DNA of 64,000 nucleotides from Dugong dugon (Eukaryota > Chordata > Mammalia > Sirenia > Dugongidae). This document shows positions 36,244-48,800 of this stretch, one piece after another; position 1 is the first letter of the stretch, and each line of letters opens with the position of its first letter. The stretch is taken from NCBI GenBank assembly GCA_030035585.1, contig CM057464.1, forward strand, positions 29,963,465-30,027,464. The letters run 5' to 3'. A program made the position numbers and the translations under genes. The notes under the pieces are model-generated. The model worked only from the letters and a program-made list of their open reading frames with translations. It did no database searches and had not been told where the DNA came from.

Positions 36244-37255
36244 ATGGCTAGGAGACAACAGTCAATATCAAATCACATAAAGAGTCAGTCTATGATGGCT
36301 TCAGCAAGCCCCCCAAATAAAGAATCACTACATTTTCTGGAGGAAGATAATTTACTGGAATTACCAGAGGCAGAATACAAAAGATTAATATACCGAATTC
36401 TTCTAGAAATTAGAAAGGAAATTCAACAAAATGCAGATGGCCAAGGAACATACAGACAAAGTAGTAGCAGAACTTAAGAAAGTTATTCAAGAAAATAATG
36501 CCAAATTTAATAGACTGCAAGAATCCATAGAGAGACAGCAATCAGAAATCCAGAAGATTAACTATAAAATTTCAGAATTAGACAACTCAATAGAAAGTCA
36601 TACGAGCAGAATTGAGGCAGTAGAAGTTAGACTTGGTGACACTGAAGATAAAGCACTTGACACCAACTTATCTGAGGAAAAATCAGATAAAAGAATTAAA
36701 AAGAATGAAGAAACTCTAAGAGTCATGTGGGACTCTATCAAGAGAAATAACCTATGAGTGATCTGAGTACCAGAACAGGAGGGATAACAGAAAATACAGA
36801 GAAAATTGTTGAAGATTTGTTGACAGAAAACTTCCCTGACATCATGAAAGATGAGAAGATATCTATCCAAGATTCTCATCGAACCCAAATAAGGCAGATC
36901 CCAAAAGAAAGTTACCGAGACATATTATAATCAAACTTACCAAAACCAAACATAAAGAGAGAATTTTAAGAGCGGCTAGGACAAAAGAAAAGTCATCTAC
37001 AAAGGAGAGTCAATCAGAATAAGCTTGGACTACCTAGCAGAAACCATGCAGGCAAGAAGGCAATGGGATGACATATAGAAAGCCTTGAAGGAAAACAACT
37101 GTCAGCCAAGAATTATATATCCAGCAAAACTGTCTCACAAATATGACGGTGAAATTAGGGCATATCCAGAGAAACAGAAGTTCAGGGAATTTGCAAAAAC
37201 CAAACCAAAATTACCAGAAATACTAAAGGGAGTCCTACAGTTAGATAATCAATAA
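36244..37255 (+). pseudogene. Broken L1 ORF1, lineage B copy 2
   Basis: The ATG at 36244 opens MARRQQSISNHIKSQSMMAS. A frameshift falls in the overlap at 36431-36477, because the coiled-coil block continues in another frame (IQENNAKFNRLQESIERQQS, then DKRIKKNEETLRVMWDSI) to 36757. The C-terminal domain follows in broken frames, including codons for QARRQWDD near 37050. The frame closes with LDNQ and TAA at 37253-37255. The span of about 337 codons is a normal ORF1p length. Confidence 0.88.
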
Positions 37256-37702
37256 GACCAGCTAACAGTGCAAAACCAGAACACAGGACAGAGCAACCAG
37301 ATATTGACTCAGATAAGGAAGTAAAAAAAATACATCAAAGCTAAAATATTGAAAATAGGAAAACAGATATCAATATGTAAAAAAGGACAACATTAAAACA
37401 AAAAAAAGGGACTTAAAAACTGCAGACATTGATTTTTTATATGGAGGGGAAGTCAAGGCAATACAAAGTAATAAAAGACCGCTATAAACATAGAAAAATA
37501 GGGGTAAATATTAAGATAACCACAAAGGAAACTAACAATCCTACAAATCAAAATAAAAAAGTAGAAAAACATAAAGACCCAGCAAAGACAAAATCTACAA
37601 CAATGAAAAAGATAGAAAAAAAAATATATAAAGAAAAACGACTCAGCACTGAAAATTAAGGGGCACAAAGAAACTGTGAACAACACACAAAAAGATATCA
37701 GG

Positions 37703-40700
37703 ATGACAGCACTAAACTCATACCTATCAATAATTACTCTGAATGTAAACTGACATAATGCACCAATAAAGAGACAGAGAGTGGAAGATTGGATACAAAA
37801 GCATGATCCATCTATACGCTGCCTATAAGAGATGCACCTTAGACTTAAAGACAGAAACAGGCTAAAAGTCAAAGTATGGAACAAACATATCAAGCAAGCA
37901 ACACTCAAAAAAGAACAGGAGTGGCAATACTAATCTTTGACAAAATAGACTTTAAAGTAAAATCCTCCACAAAGGATAAGGAAGGGCACTATATAATGAT
38001 TAAAGGGTCAATACACGAGGAGGACATAACTATAATAAATATTTATGCACCCAACAACAGGGCTCCAAAATACATAAAACAAACTCTAACAGCACTAAAA
38101 AGAGGGATAGACACCTCCACAATAGTAGTAGGATACTTCAACACACGACTTTCGGTGAAGGACAGAACATCCAGAAAGAAGCTCAACAAAGACACAGAAG
38201 AGCTAAATGCTACAATCAAACAACTTGATCTCATAGACATATACCAAACACTGCACCCAACAGCAGACAAGTATACTTTCTTTTCCAATACACATGGAAA
38301 ATTCTCCAGAAAAGACCACATATTAGGCCATAAAGCAAGTCTAAACAAAATCCAAAACATTGAAATATTACAAAGCATCTTTTCTGACCATAAAGCCATA
38401 AAAGTAGAAATCAACAACACAAAAAGCAAGGAAAAAAAATCAAACACATGGAAACTGAACAACAACTTCCTCAAAAACTACTGGGTTATAGAAGAAATTA
38501 AGGATGGAATAAAGAAATTCATAGAATCAAACAAGAATGAAAACACATCCTACCAGAACCTTTGGGACACAGCAAAAGCAGTGCTCAGACGTCAGTTTAT
38601 AGCAATAAATGTACACATCCAAAAAGAAGAAATGACCATAATCAAAACATTAACCCTACAACTAGATCAAGTAGAAAGAGAGCAGCAAAAGAAGCCCACA
38701 GGCACCAGAAGGAAGGAAATAATAAGAATTAGAACAGAATTAAATGAAATAGAGAATAGAAAAAACAATTGAAAGAGTTAACAAGTCCAAAATGTGGTTC
38801 TTTGAAAATATCAACAAAACTGATAAACCATTGGCCAAACTGACAAAAGAAAACCAGGAAAAGAAGCAAATAACCCATGTAAGAAATGAGATGGGTGATA
38901 TCACAACAGACTCAACTGAAATTAAAAGAATCATAACAGATTACTATGAAAAATTATACTCTGCCAAATTTGAAATCCTATAGGAAATGGACAAATTTCT
39001 AGAAACTCACTAGCTACCTAAATTAGTACAGACATAAAACAACTAAATAAACCCATAACAAAAGAAGAGATTGAAAAGGTAATTAAAAAACTCCTAACAA
39101 AAAATCCCTGGCCCAGATGGCTTCACTGGAGAATTCTACCAAACTTTCCGAGAAGAGATAACACCACTTCTACTAAATGTATTTCAGAGCATAGAAAAGG
39201 ATGGAATACTCCCCAGCTCATTCTATGAATCAGGTGTAACCCTGATACCAAAACCAGGTAAAGACACCACAAAAAAACAAAATTACAGACTAATATCCAT
39301 CATAAACTTTGACATAAAAATCTTCAACAAAATTCTAGCCAATAGAATTCAGCAACATATTAAAAAAATAATTCACCATGAACAAGTGGGATTTATACCA
39401 GGTATGCAGGGATGGTTCAACATTAGAAAAACAATTGACGTGATCCATCACATAAATAAAACAAAAGACAAGAACCACATGATCTTATCAATTGATGTAG
39501 AAAGGCATTTGACAAAGTGCAACACCCATTCATGTTGAAAAGTCTCAATAAAATAGGAATAGAGGGGAAATTCCTCAATATAATTAAGGGCATTTATACA
39601 AAACCAACAGCCAACATCATTCTAAATGGAGAGACTTTGAAAGCATTTCCCTTGAGAACCGGAACCAGACAAGGATGCCCTCTATCACTACTATTATTCA
39701 ACACTGTGCTGGAGGTCCTAGCCAGAGCAATTAGGCTTGAAAAAGAAATAAAGCACATCCAAATTGGTAGGGAAGAAGTAAAAGTAGCTGTATTTGCAGA
39801 TGATATTCTCTTATACACAGAAAACCCCGAAGAATCCACAAGAAAACTACTGGAACTAATAGAAGATTTCAGCAAAGTTTTAGGATACAAGATAAACATA
39901 CAAAAATCAGTTGGATTCCTTTACACCAACAAAGAGGACCTTGAAGAGGAAATCACCAAATCAATACCATTTACAATAGCCCCTGAGAAGGTAAAATACT
40001 TAGGAATAAATCTAACCAGAGATGTAAAGGATCTATTCAGAGAAAACTACAAGACACTACTGCAAAAACCAAAAGAGACCTGCGTAAGTGGAAAAATATA
40101 CCTTGCTCATTGATCAGTAGACTCAACATACTGAAAATGTCAATTCTACCCAAAGATATCTACTGATACAATGCAATCCTGATCCAAATTCCACCAGCAT
40201 TTTTTAATGAAATGGAGTAACAAATCACCAACTTCATAGGGAAAGGGAAGAGGCCCCAAATAAATAAAGCATTACTCAAGAAGAACAAAGTGGGAGGTCT
40301 CACACTACCAGATTTTAAGACCTATTATAGCCACTGTAGTCAAAACAGCCTGGTACTGATACAACAACAGATACATAGAGCAAAGAAAAGAGTTGAGAAT
40401 CCAGATATAAGCTCATCCACCTATGAGCAGCTAATATTTGACAAAGGCCCAAAGTCTATTAATTGGGGAAAAGACAGTCTCTTTAACAAATGGTGCTGCC
40501 ATAACTGGATATCCATCTGCAAAGAACTGAAACAAGATCCATACCTCACACCAGGTACAAAAACTAACTCAAAATGGATCAAAGACTTAAATATAAAATT
40601 AAAAACGATAAAGATCATGGAAGAAAAAATAGGGATAATGTGAGGAGCCCTAATACATGGCATAAACACAATGTGAACTGTAAGTAACCATGCACAAGCA

Positions 40701-41510
40701 CCAGAAGAGAGACTAGATAAATGGGAGCTCCTAAAACTCAAACACTTATGTTCATCAAAGGACTTCATCAAAAAAGTAAAAAGATGATCTGCAGACTGGG
40801 AAAAAATTTTTGGCTATGACAAATCCAATCAGTATCTAATCTCTAAAATCTACAAGATATTGCAAAACCTCAACAACAAAAAAACAAATAACCCAATTAA
40901 AAAATGGGCAAAGTATATGAATAGGCACTTCACCAAAGAAGATATTCAGGAGGCTAACAGACACATGAAGAAATACTCACGATCATTAGCCATTAGAGAA
41001 ACGCAGATCAAAACTACAATGAGATATCATTTCACTCCAACAAGGCTAGCATTAATCCAAAAAACACAAAATAATAAATGCTGGAGAGGTTGTGGAGAGA
41101 ATGGAACACTTATACACTGTAGGTGGGAATATAAAATAGTACAACCACTTTGGAAACCGATTTGGCTCATCCTTAAAAATCTAGAAATAGAAGTACCATA
41201 CGATCCAGCTATCCCGCTCCTTGGAATATATCCTAGAGAAACAAGAGCCATCACACGAATAGATATAAGCACACCCATGTTCATTGCAGCACTGTTCACA
41301 ATAGCAAAAAGATGGAAGCAACCTAGGTGCTCATCAATGGACAAATGGATAAACAAATTATGGTATATCCACACAATGGAATATTATGCAACAATAAAGA
41401 ACAATGAAGAAGCTGTGAAACATCGTATAACATGGTGGAAGCTGGAAATTAGTATGAGTGAATTTGATCAGTCACAGAAGGACAAATACTGTATAAGACC
41501 ACTATTATAA
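37703..41510 (+). pseudogene. Broken L1 ORF2 (endonuclease / reverse transcriptase), lineage B copy 2
   Basis: The start MTALNSYLSIITLNVN is soon stopped. The endonuclease continues open at 37876-38772, with VGYFNTRLS, where the family has GDFN, and SDHKAIKVEI retained. The reverse transcriptase is open at 39517-40113, with [20 protein letters not shown] and an intact FADD at 39793-39804. The C-terminal cysteine motif is present as [14 protein letters not shown] in the open block 40860-41510, which ends RPLL and a stop. Several stops and frameshifts separate the blocks. About 1270 codons is the usual L1 ORF2 length. Confidence 0.92.
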
Positions 41511-42549
41511 AAACTCAAGAAAAGGTTTAAAGACAATAAAACATTCTTTGATTGTTACAGGGGTGAGGAGGAGGGTGAGGGTTATTCACTAACTAGATGG
41601 TAGATAAGAATCATCTTAGGTGAAGAGAAGGACAGCACACACTACAGGGGAAGTCAGCACAACTGGATTAAAGCAAAACTAAGAAGTATCCTGAATACAA
41701 TCAAATACTTTGAGAGACAGAGTAGCAGGGTAGGGGTCTGGACCATGCTTTCAGGGGACATCAAGGTCAACTGGCATAACAAAACTTATTAAGAAAATGT
41801 TCTGCATCCTACTTTGGTGAGTGGTGTCAGGGGTCTTAAAAGCTTGCAAGCGGCCATCTAAGATGTGTCAATTGGTCCCAACCACTTGGAGTAAAGGAGA
41901 ATGAAGAACACCAAAGACACAAGGAAAGTATTAGCCCAAAAGACAGAATGGGCCACATAAACCAGAGGCTTCATTAGCCCGATTCCAGAAGAAATAGATG
42001 GTGCCTTGCTACCACCAATGACCGCCTTGACAGGGAACAAAACAGAGAGTCCCTAATGGAGCAGTAGAAGGCTGGGGTGCAGAACTCAAATTCTAGTAAG
42101 AAGACCAAACTTAATGGTCTGACTGAGACTGGAGGTGCCCCAGATAGCATGGCCCCTGGACTCTCTATCAGCCCAGAACTAAAACAATTTCCAAGGCCAA
42201 CTCTTCAGACAGGGATTGGACTGGACTGTCGGACATAAAGTGATACTTGTGAAGAGTGTGCCTCTTAGTCAGGTAGATACAAGAGACCAAAGGGGCAGCT
42301 TCTGTCCAGAGGTGAGAAGGGAAGGTAGAGAGAGGGTTAAGAGCTGGTTGAATGGTCAAGGGGAATCGTGGGCAGAAAGGAGGCGTGTGCTGTCACAGAA
42401 TGGGGTGGGCAATTAGGGTCTCATAACAATGTATGCATAAAAATTTTGTATGGGAGACTAACTTGAAATGTAAACTTCATTTAATTACAACCATAAAAAA
42501 GAAAAAGAAGAAGAAAGAAAATAAATTTTGTCTTCAGTTAAAAAAAAAC

Positions 42550-42559
42550 AGTCTTACCT
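42550..42559. repeat. L1-B target-site duplication, right copy
   Basis: AGTCTTACCT overlaps the donor site and the last two bases of the candidate exon at 42558-42707. Confidence 0.88.
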
Positions 42560-42707
42560 GTGCTCCATTTCCTCACTGAAAATCTCACACTTTTAAATCT
42601 TTCTAGTGGGAAATAGATCACATCTGGGTTTCTAGAGAATTTAAATTTTACCTTTTCAGCTTCTGCACACAGGGCATTTAGAAAAGACTGAACACAATCT
42701 GTCATCC
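42558..42707 (-). CDS. Candidate internal coding exon of an unidentified host gene
   Basis: Read on the minus strand, a pyrimidine/TG-rich tract ending tgtatgtttttcatag is followed by 150 bp and then GAGCACAG|gtaagact, a consensus donor. One frame is open throughout: a split codon ending GG, then 49 full codons starting MTDCVQSFLN, with LCAEAEKVKFKFSRN inside and ending SVRKWST, and a final G that starts the next codon. Both ends are therefore phase 1, so the exon is symmetric. The base use is coding-like and unlike the repeats around it. Upstream (higher coordinates) is the L1M/RTE/L1 nest. Downstream is the full-length antisense L1-B, whose target-site duplication covers the donor yet leaves it intact. 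I do not recognise the protein. Alternatives are a chance open frame with good splice motifs, or an exon of a pseudogene. Confidence 0.6.
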
Positions 42708-42794
42708 CTATGAAAAACATACACACACATACATACACACAGAGATACACATTTATATATTCTACTGATATGTAGTGTGGAAGAGACATTTAGA

Positions 42795-43253
42795 TTATAT
42801 TATAAAACTTAAAAATCTTTGTGAATTTGGATTTGGTAATGGATTCTTAGATCTAATACCAAAAGCACAAAAGAAAAAAAGAAAAATAGATAAATTGGAC
42901 CTCATCAAAATTAAAAGTTTTGTGCATCAAATTACACTATCAAGAAAGTAAAAGGACAACCTAGAGAGTGAAAATAAAATTGCCAAACATATATCTGATA
43001 AGAGTATAGTATCTGGAATACGCAAAGAACTCTTACAACTCAACAACAACAAAAAAAAAATCAAATAAAAGATGAGCAAAAAACAAAAAACCAACAAAAA
43101 AACAGACCAAAACTAGATGAGAAAAGGACTTGGACATACATTTCTTCAGTGAAGATATGCAACCAGCCAGCAAACAGAAGAAAAAATGCAGAACATCGTT
43201 AGTCACTAGGGAAATGCAAATCAAAACCACAATGGGAAAGCACTTCATATTCA
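42795..43253 (+). repeat. Old L1M LINE, part 1 (outer layer of nest)
   Basis: It carries L1 ORF2 text: 'caaaattaaaagttttgtgc', 'gccaaacatatatctgataa', 'cactagggaaatgcaaatca'. It resumes at 54180. Confidence 0.85.
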
Positions 43254-44459
43254 CTTTTGTTATTGTTTTTGTTAGGTGCCCTTGAGTTGGTTCTGACTCA
43301 CAGTGACTCTATGTAGAAAAGAACAAAACACTGCCCTATACTGCGCCATCCCCACAATCATTGTTATGCTTGAGCTCATTGTTGCAGCCATTGTGCCAAT
43401 CCATCTCATTGAGGGGCTTCCTCTTTTTCACTGACGCTCTACTTTACCAAGAATGATGTCTGTCTCCAGGGACTGGTCCCTCCTGATAACACGTCCAAAG
43501 CATGTGAGACGAAGTCTTGCCATCCTTGCTAATAATGAGCATTCTGCCTGTAATTCATCCAAGACAGATGTATTCGTTTTTCTGGAAGTTCATGGTATAG
43601 TCAACATTCTTACACCATAATTCAAAGACATCAATTCTTCTTCGGTCTTCCTTACTCATATTCCAACTTTCACATGTATGTGAGGGAATTGAAAATACCA
43701 TGGCTTGGGTCAGGTGCACCTTATTCCTTAAAGTGACATCTTCGCTTTTTAACACTTCAAAGAGATCTTTTGCAGCAGATTTGCCTAATGCAATATGTCA
43801 TTTGATTTCTTGTCTGCTGCTTCCATGGGTATTGATTGTGAATCTAAGTAAAATGAAATCCTTGACAACTTCAATCTTTTATCTGTTTACCATCATGTTG
43901 CTTATTGGTCCAGTTGTGAGGATTTTTGTTTTCTTTATGTTAAGGTGTAACCCATACTGAAGGCTGTGGTCTTTGATCTTCATCAGTAAGTGCTTCAAGT
44001 CCTCTTCACTTTCAGCAAGCAAGGTTGTGTCATCTGGTTGTTAATGAGTATTACTCCAATTCTGATGCCCTGTTCTTCTTCATACAGTCCAGCTTCTCAG
44101 ATTATTTGCTCAGCATATAGATTGAATAAGTATGGTGAAAGGATACAATCCTGATGCACACCATTCTTAACTTTAAACCATGCTATATCCCCTTGTTCTG
44201 TTTCAATGACTGCTTCTTGGTCTAAGTACAGGTTCCTCAGGAGCACAATCAGGTGTTCTGGAATTCCCATTCTTTGCAATGTTATCCATAATTTGTTATG
44301 ACCCACACAGTCAAATGCCTTTGCATAGCCAATAAAACACAGGTAAACATCTTTGTGGTATTCTCTGCTTACAGCCAGGATCCATCTGACATCAGCAATG
44401 ATATCCCTGGTTCCATGTCCTCTTCTGAATCTGGCTTGAATTTCTGGCAGTTCCCTTTT
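43254..44459 (-). mobile_element. RTE (BovB-like) LINE, 3' part
   Basis: The 3' end begins at 43254 with gttattgtttttgttaggtg on the plus strand. Coding traces on the minus strand include MGIPEHLIVLLRNLYLDQEA in the reverse transcriptase (44306-44097) and a late region with SKEDRRRIDVFELWC (43755-43555). The catalytic YADD region is damaged near 44030 (the sequence before DD is changed), with a local deletion. It is split from its 5' part (52877-54178) by the L1-A insertion. Confidence 0.88.
44444..44459. repeat. Target-site duplication of the inserted L1-A block, left copy
   Basis: CTGGCAGTTCCCTTTT here equals 52861-52876, and the RTE sequence is continuous across the two copies. Confidence 0.93.
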
Positions 44460-44708
<249 letters not shown>

Positions 44709-44940
44709 ACCTTTTTTCTTTTTTGGTGAAAATATACATAGCCAAAAATACACCATTGCAAAAATTTCTACATAAACAATAAACTATGCAGTGACATCAA
44801 TTATGTGCTTCCAGTTGTGCTGCTATTCTCACTATCCCTTTCCAAATTATTCCATTACCATTATCTTCAAGTCACTGCCCCCTAGGCTTCCCATCACAGC
44901 TTTTGAGTTGCTGTTCTCAATTTGATCTCACATAGATAAT
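44709..44940 (-). repeat. L1 3' UTR fragment of an intermediate-age family
   Basis: It starts at an antisense A-rich tail (cttttttcttttttggtgaa) and matches the family at 26632-26850. It lies between two younger L1 3' ends. Confidence 0.7.
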
Positions 44941-45874
44941 TCTTTCTTTCTTTCTTTTTTTTTTTTTTTTTTGCACTGTAGAGGAAGGTCTACAGAACAG
45001 AACAGTCTCTCACCAAACTGTCAGTACACACATTGCTCCACGACAATGGTCAACAACCTCAGGAATTGTCAACACTTCCCCTTCTCAACCCTGGGCTCCC
45101 CGGCACCAGCCCTCCTGTCGCCTCTTGCCCTCCAGTCCCTGATCATGGACTGCTGCGCCTGATGAGTACCGTTTTGTTCCATGGGGCTGTCCAATCCCCC
45201 GCCGAAAGGTAAACCCGGGGAGTGACATCACTACAGAGTCAAAAGGGTATCCGGGGGCCACACTCTCCGGGCCTCTCCAGTCTCTGTCAGGCTAGCAAAT
45301 CCGGTCTTCTCCTGTGTGCCAGAATCCTGTTCCAGATCCCTCTCCAGCTCTGTCTGGGACCCTCTGCCATGATCCTGGTCAGAGCAGCCAAGAGTGGCAG
45401 TCAGGCAGCATCCAGCTGTACTGGGCTCCCTCCATCAGTCACCCAGACCAATCCCTCCCCTGTATCCTGTTCTCCTCCTTCTCCCTTGATCCCGAAGGGG
45501 TGAGACCAGTGGAACATCCTGGATGGCAGCCCACAGTCTCTCAAGACCCCAGACTCCACTCACCAAGGTAGAATGCAGAACATCACCTTCACAAACCGTG
45601 TCATGCCAACCGAGCTAGATGTCCCCTGAGAGCATGGTCCCCACAGCCCTCCACCCAGCAATTCAGTCCCCCAGGGATCCTGGATGTGTACAAGGAGCCT
45701 CCACGACCCCTCCTTGTACAAGTTGTACTGGTTTCTCCAGCAGGGTGCACTGTTCCACCCCTCACCAAAGCTACCACACATCTACCGTCTATTCAGTCTT
45801 CCCCCCCACCCACTCCCATCCCTCGCAAGCAACAAAGATTGTTTCTTTCTGTGTTTAAACTTTTTCTTGAGTTT

Positions 45875-48800
45875 TCACAATAGAGGTCTCATACAATATC
45901 TGTCCTTCTGTGACCGACCTACCTCACTCAGCGCAATGTCCTCCAGTCTCCCCCAGGTTATGGGATGCTTCACAGACCCATCACGGTTCTCCATCCTTGC
46001 ATAATAATCCATTGTGTGTATGCACCACAGTTTGTCCATCCATTCATCTGTTGATGGGCATCTAGGTTGCCTCCATCCCTCTGATGTTGTGAACAATGCT
46101 GCAGTCAACATGGGTGTGCATATGTCTATTGGTGTGACCGCTCTTATTTCTCTGAGGTATATTCCTAGGAGTGGGATTCCTGGATTGTACGGTATTTCTA
46201 TTTCTAGCTTTCTAAGGAAGCGTCATATCATTTTCCCAAATGGTTGTAACATTATGCATTCCCACCAGCAGTGCATAAAGTTCCAATCTCCCTGCAACCC
46301 CTCCAACATTTGTTATTACCAGTGTTTTTGATTTGTGCAAGTAATACCGAGGTGAGATGGTGTCTCATTGTGGTTTTAATTTGCATTTCTCTAACGGCTA
46401 GTGATGGCGAGTATTTCCTCAAGTGTCTACTGACCGCTTGAATGTCTTCTTTGGTGAAGTGTCTGTTCATTTCCTTTGCCCATTTTTTAATTGGATTATT
46501 TGTCTTTTTGTTGCAGAGATGTTGGATTTTCTTGTAGATTATAGAGATTAAACCTTAGTCTGACTTGTAGTGGCCAAAACTTTTTTCCCAGTCTGCAGGT
46601 TCTCTTTTTACTCTTTGATGAAGTCTTTTGAAGAGCATAGGTATTTGATTTTTAGAAGATCCCAGATACCTAGCTTATCTTCTGGAGTTTGTGTGTTGTT
46701 GGTTATGGTTTGTATCCTATTAATGCCGTGGATTAGGGCCTCTAGCATTGATCCTATTTTCTCTTCTATGAACTTTACAGTTTTTGGCTTTACATTTAGA
46801 TCTTTGATCAATTTTGAATTAGATTTTGTATATGGTGTGAGGTATGGGTCCTATTTCTTTTTTTTTGCAGATGGGCATCCAGTTTTGCCAGCACCATTTG
46901 TTAAAGACTGTCTTTTTCCCATTTGATGGACTTTGGGCCCTTGTTGAAGATCAGGTGACTGTAGGTGGATGGATTTACATCCGGGTCCTCAATTCTGTTC
47001 CATTGGTCAATGTATCTGTCGTTGTACCAGTTACCAGGCTGTTTTGACTACCGTAGCCATATGGTAGGTTCTGAAGTCAGGTAGTGTGAATCCTCCTACT
47101 TTATTCTTCTTCTTCAGTACTGCTTTACTTATTCGGGGCTTCTTCCCTTTCCATGTAAAGTTAATGATTAGTTTTTCCATCTCTTTGAAGAATGTTGTTG
47201 GTATTTGGATAGGGACTGTGTTGTATTTGTAAATTGCTTTGGGTAGAATTGTCATTTTCACAATGTTGAGTCTACCTATCCAAGAGCATGGTATCTTTTG
47301 CTATTTATGTAGATCCCTTTGGGTTTCTTGCAGTAATGTTTTGTAGTTTTCTTTGTATAGGTCTTTTACATCCCCGGTTAGATTTTTTCTTAAGTATTTT
47401 AATTTTTTATGAGCTATTATAAATGGTATTGTTTTCCTGATGTCCTTTTTGTCGTTCTCTTTATTGGTGTATAGGAATCCAGCTGATTTTTCTTTGTTTA
47501 TCTTGTGTCCTGCTACTCTGCTGAATCTTTCCATTAGTTCTGGTAGTTTTCTCATGGAGTCGTTAGGGTTTTCTACGTATAGCATCATATCATCTGCAAA
47601 CAGGGACAGTTTAACTTCTTCATTACCAATTTCGATGCCCTTTATTTCTTTTTCTTGCCTTATTACTCTAGCTAGGTCTTCCAGCACAATGTTAAATAGG
47701 AGTGGAGATAAAGGGCACCCTTGTCTTGTTCCTGTTCTCAAGAGGAATGTTTTCAGCTTCTCTCCATCAGGGATCATGTTGGCCATTGGTTTTGCATAGA
47801 TGCCCTTTATTATGTTGAGAAATTTCTCTTCTATACCTATTTGATTGAGAGTTTTTATCAGGAATGCGTGTTGGACTTTGTCAAATGCCTTTTCTGCATC
47901 AATTAAGATAATCATGTGATTCTTTTCTTTCCTTTTATTTATGTGGTGGATTATGTTGATTGATTTTCTAATGTTGAAACATCCTTGCATACCTGGTATG
48001 AATCCTGCTTGGTCATGGTGTATTATTTTTATGATATGATGCTGAATTCTGTTGGCTAGAATTTTGCCGAGAATTTTTGCATCTATATTCATGAGAGATA
48101 TTGGTCTGTAATTTTCTCTTTTTGTGGCATCTTTGCCTGGTTTTGGTATCAGGGTTTTGCTGGCTTTTTAAAATGAATTAGGAAGTATCTCTTCTTTTTC
48201 TATGTTCTGAAATAGTTTGAGTAGTACTGGTATAAGCTATTCTCTGAATGTTTGGTAATATTCTCCTGTGAGGCCATCTAGGCCAGGACATTTTTTTGTT
48301 GGGAGTTTTTTTTTTATTATTAACCTTTCAATCTCTTCTCTTGTTATGGGTCTCTTCAGATTTTCAACATCACTTTGTGATACTTTTGGTAGGTAGTGTG
48401 TTTCTAGAAATTTATCCATTTTGTTTATGTTTTCAAATTTGTTGGAGTATAGTTTCTAATAATACTCTGTTATGATCCTTTTTATTTCATTTGGGTCTGT
48501 TGTAATGTTCCCCATTTCATTTCTTATTTAGGTTATTTGTGTCCTCTCCTGTTTTTCTTTTGTCAGTCGCGCCAGTGGTTTGTCGATTTTGTTGATTCTT
48601 TCAAAGAAGCAGCTTTTGGTTTTGTGAATTCTTTCTGTTGTTTTTCTATTCTCTATTACATTTATTTCTGCTCTGATCTTTATTATTTCGTTTCTTCTGG
48701 TGGATGTGGGCTTTTTTTGCTGTTCTCTTTCTATTTGTTTGAGTTGTGTAGTTAATGTTTTGATTTTATTTCTTTCTTCTTTTTTGATGTGTGCGTCTAT

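Larger units (their letters stand above)
34914..42549 (+). mobile_element. Full-length L1 LINE, lineage B, copy 2
   Basis: The 5' terminus GGAGGCAGGGCCAAGATGGC starts at 34916. The 5' UTR runs to 36243, ORF1 36244-37255, the inter-ORF spacer to 37702, ORF2 37703-41510, and the 3' UTR of about 1 kb to an A-rich tail (42490-42549). A 10-bp target-site duplication brackets it. Length and order are complete, but both frames carry stops and frameshifts. It is antisense to the candidate host exon at 42558-42707 and lies directly inside that exon's downstream intron. Confidence 0.95.
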
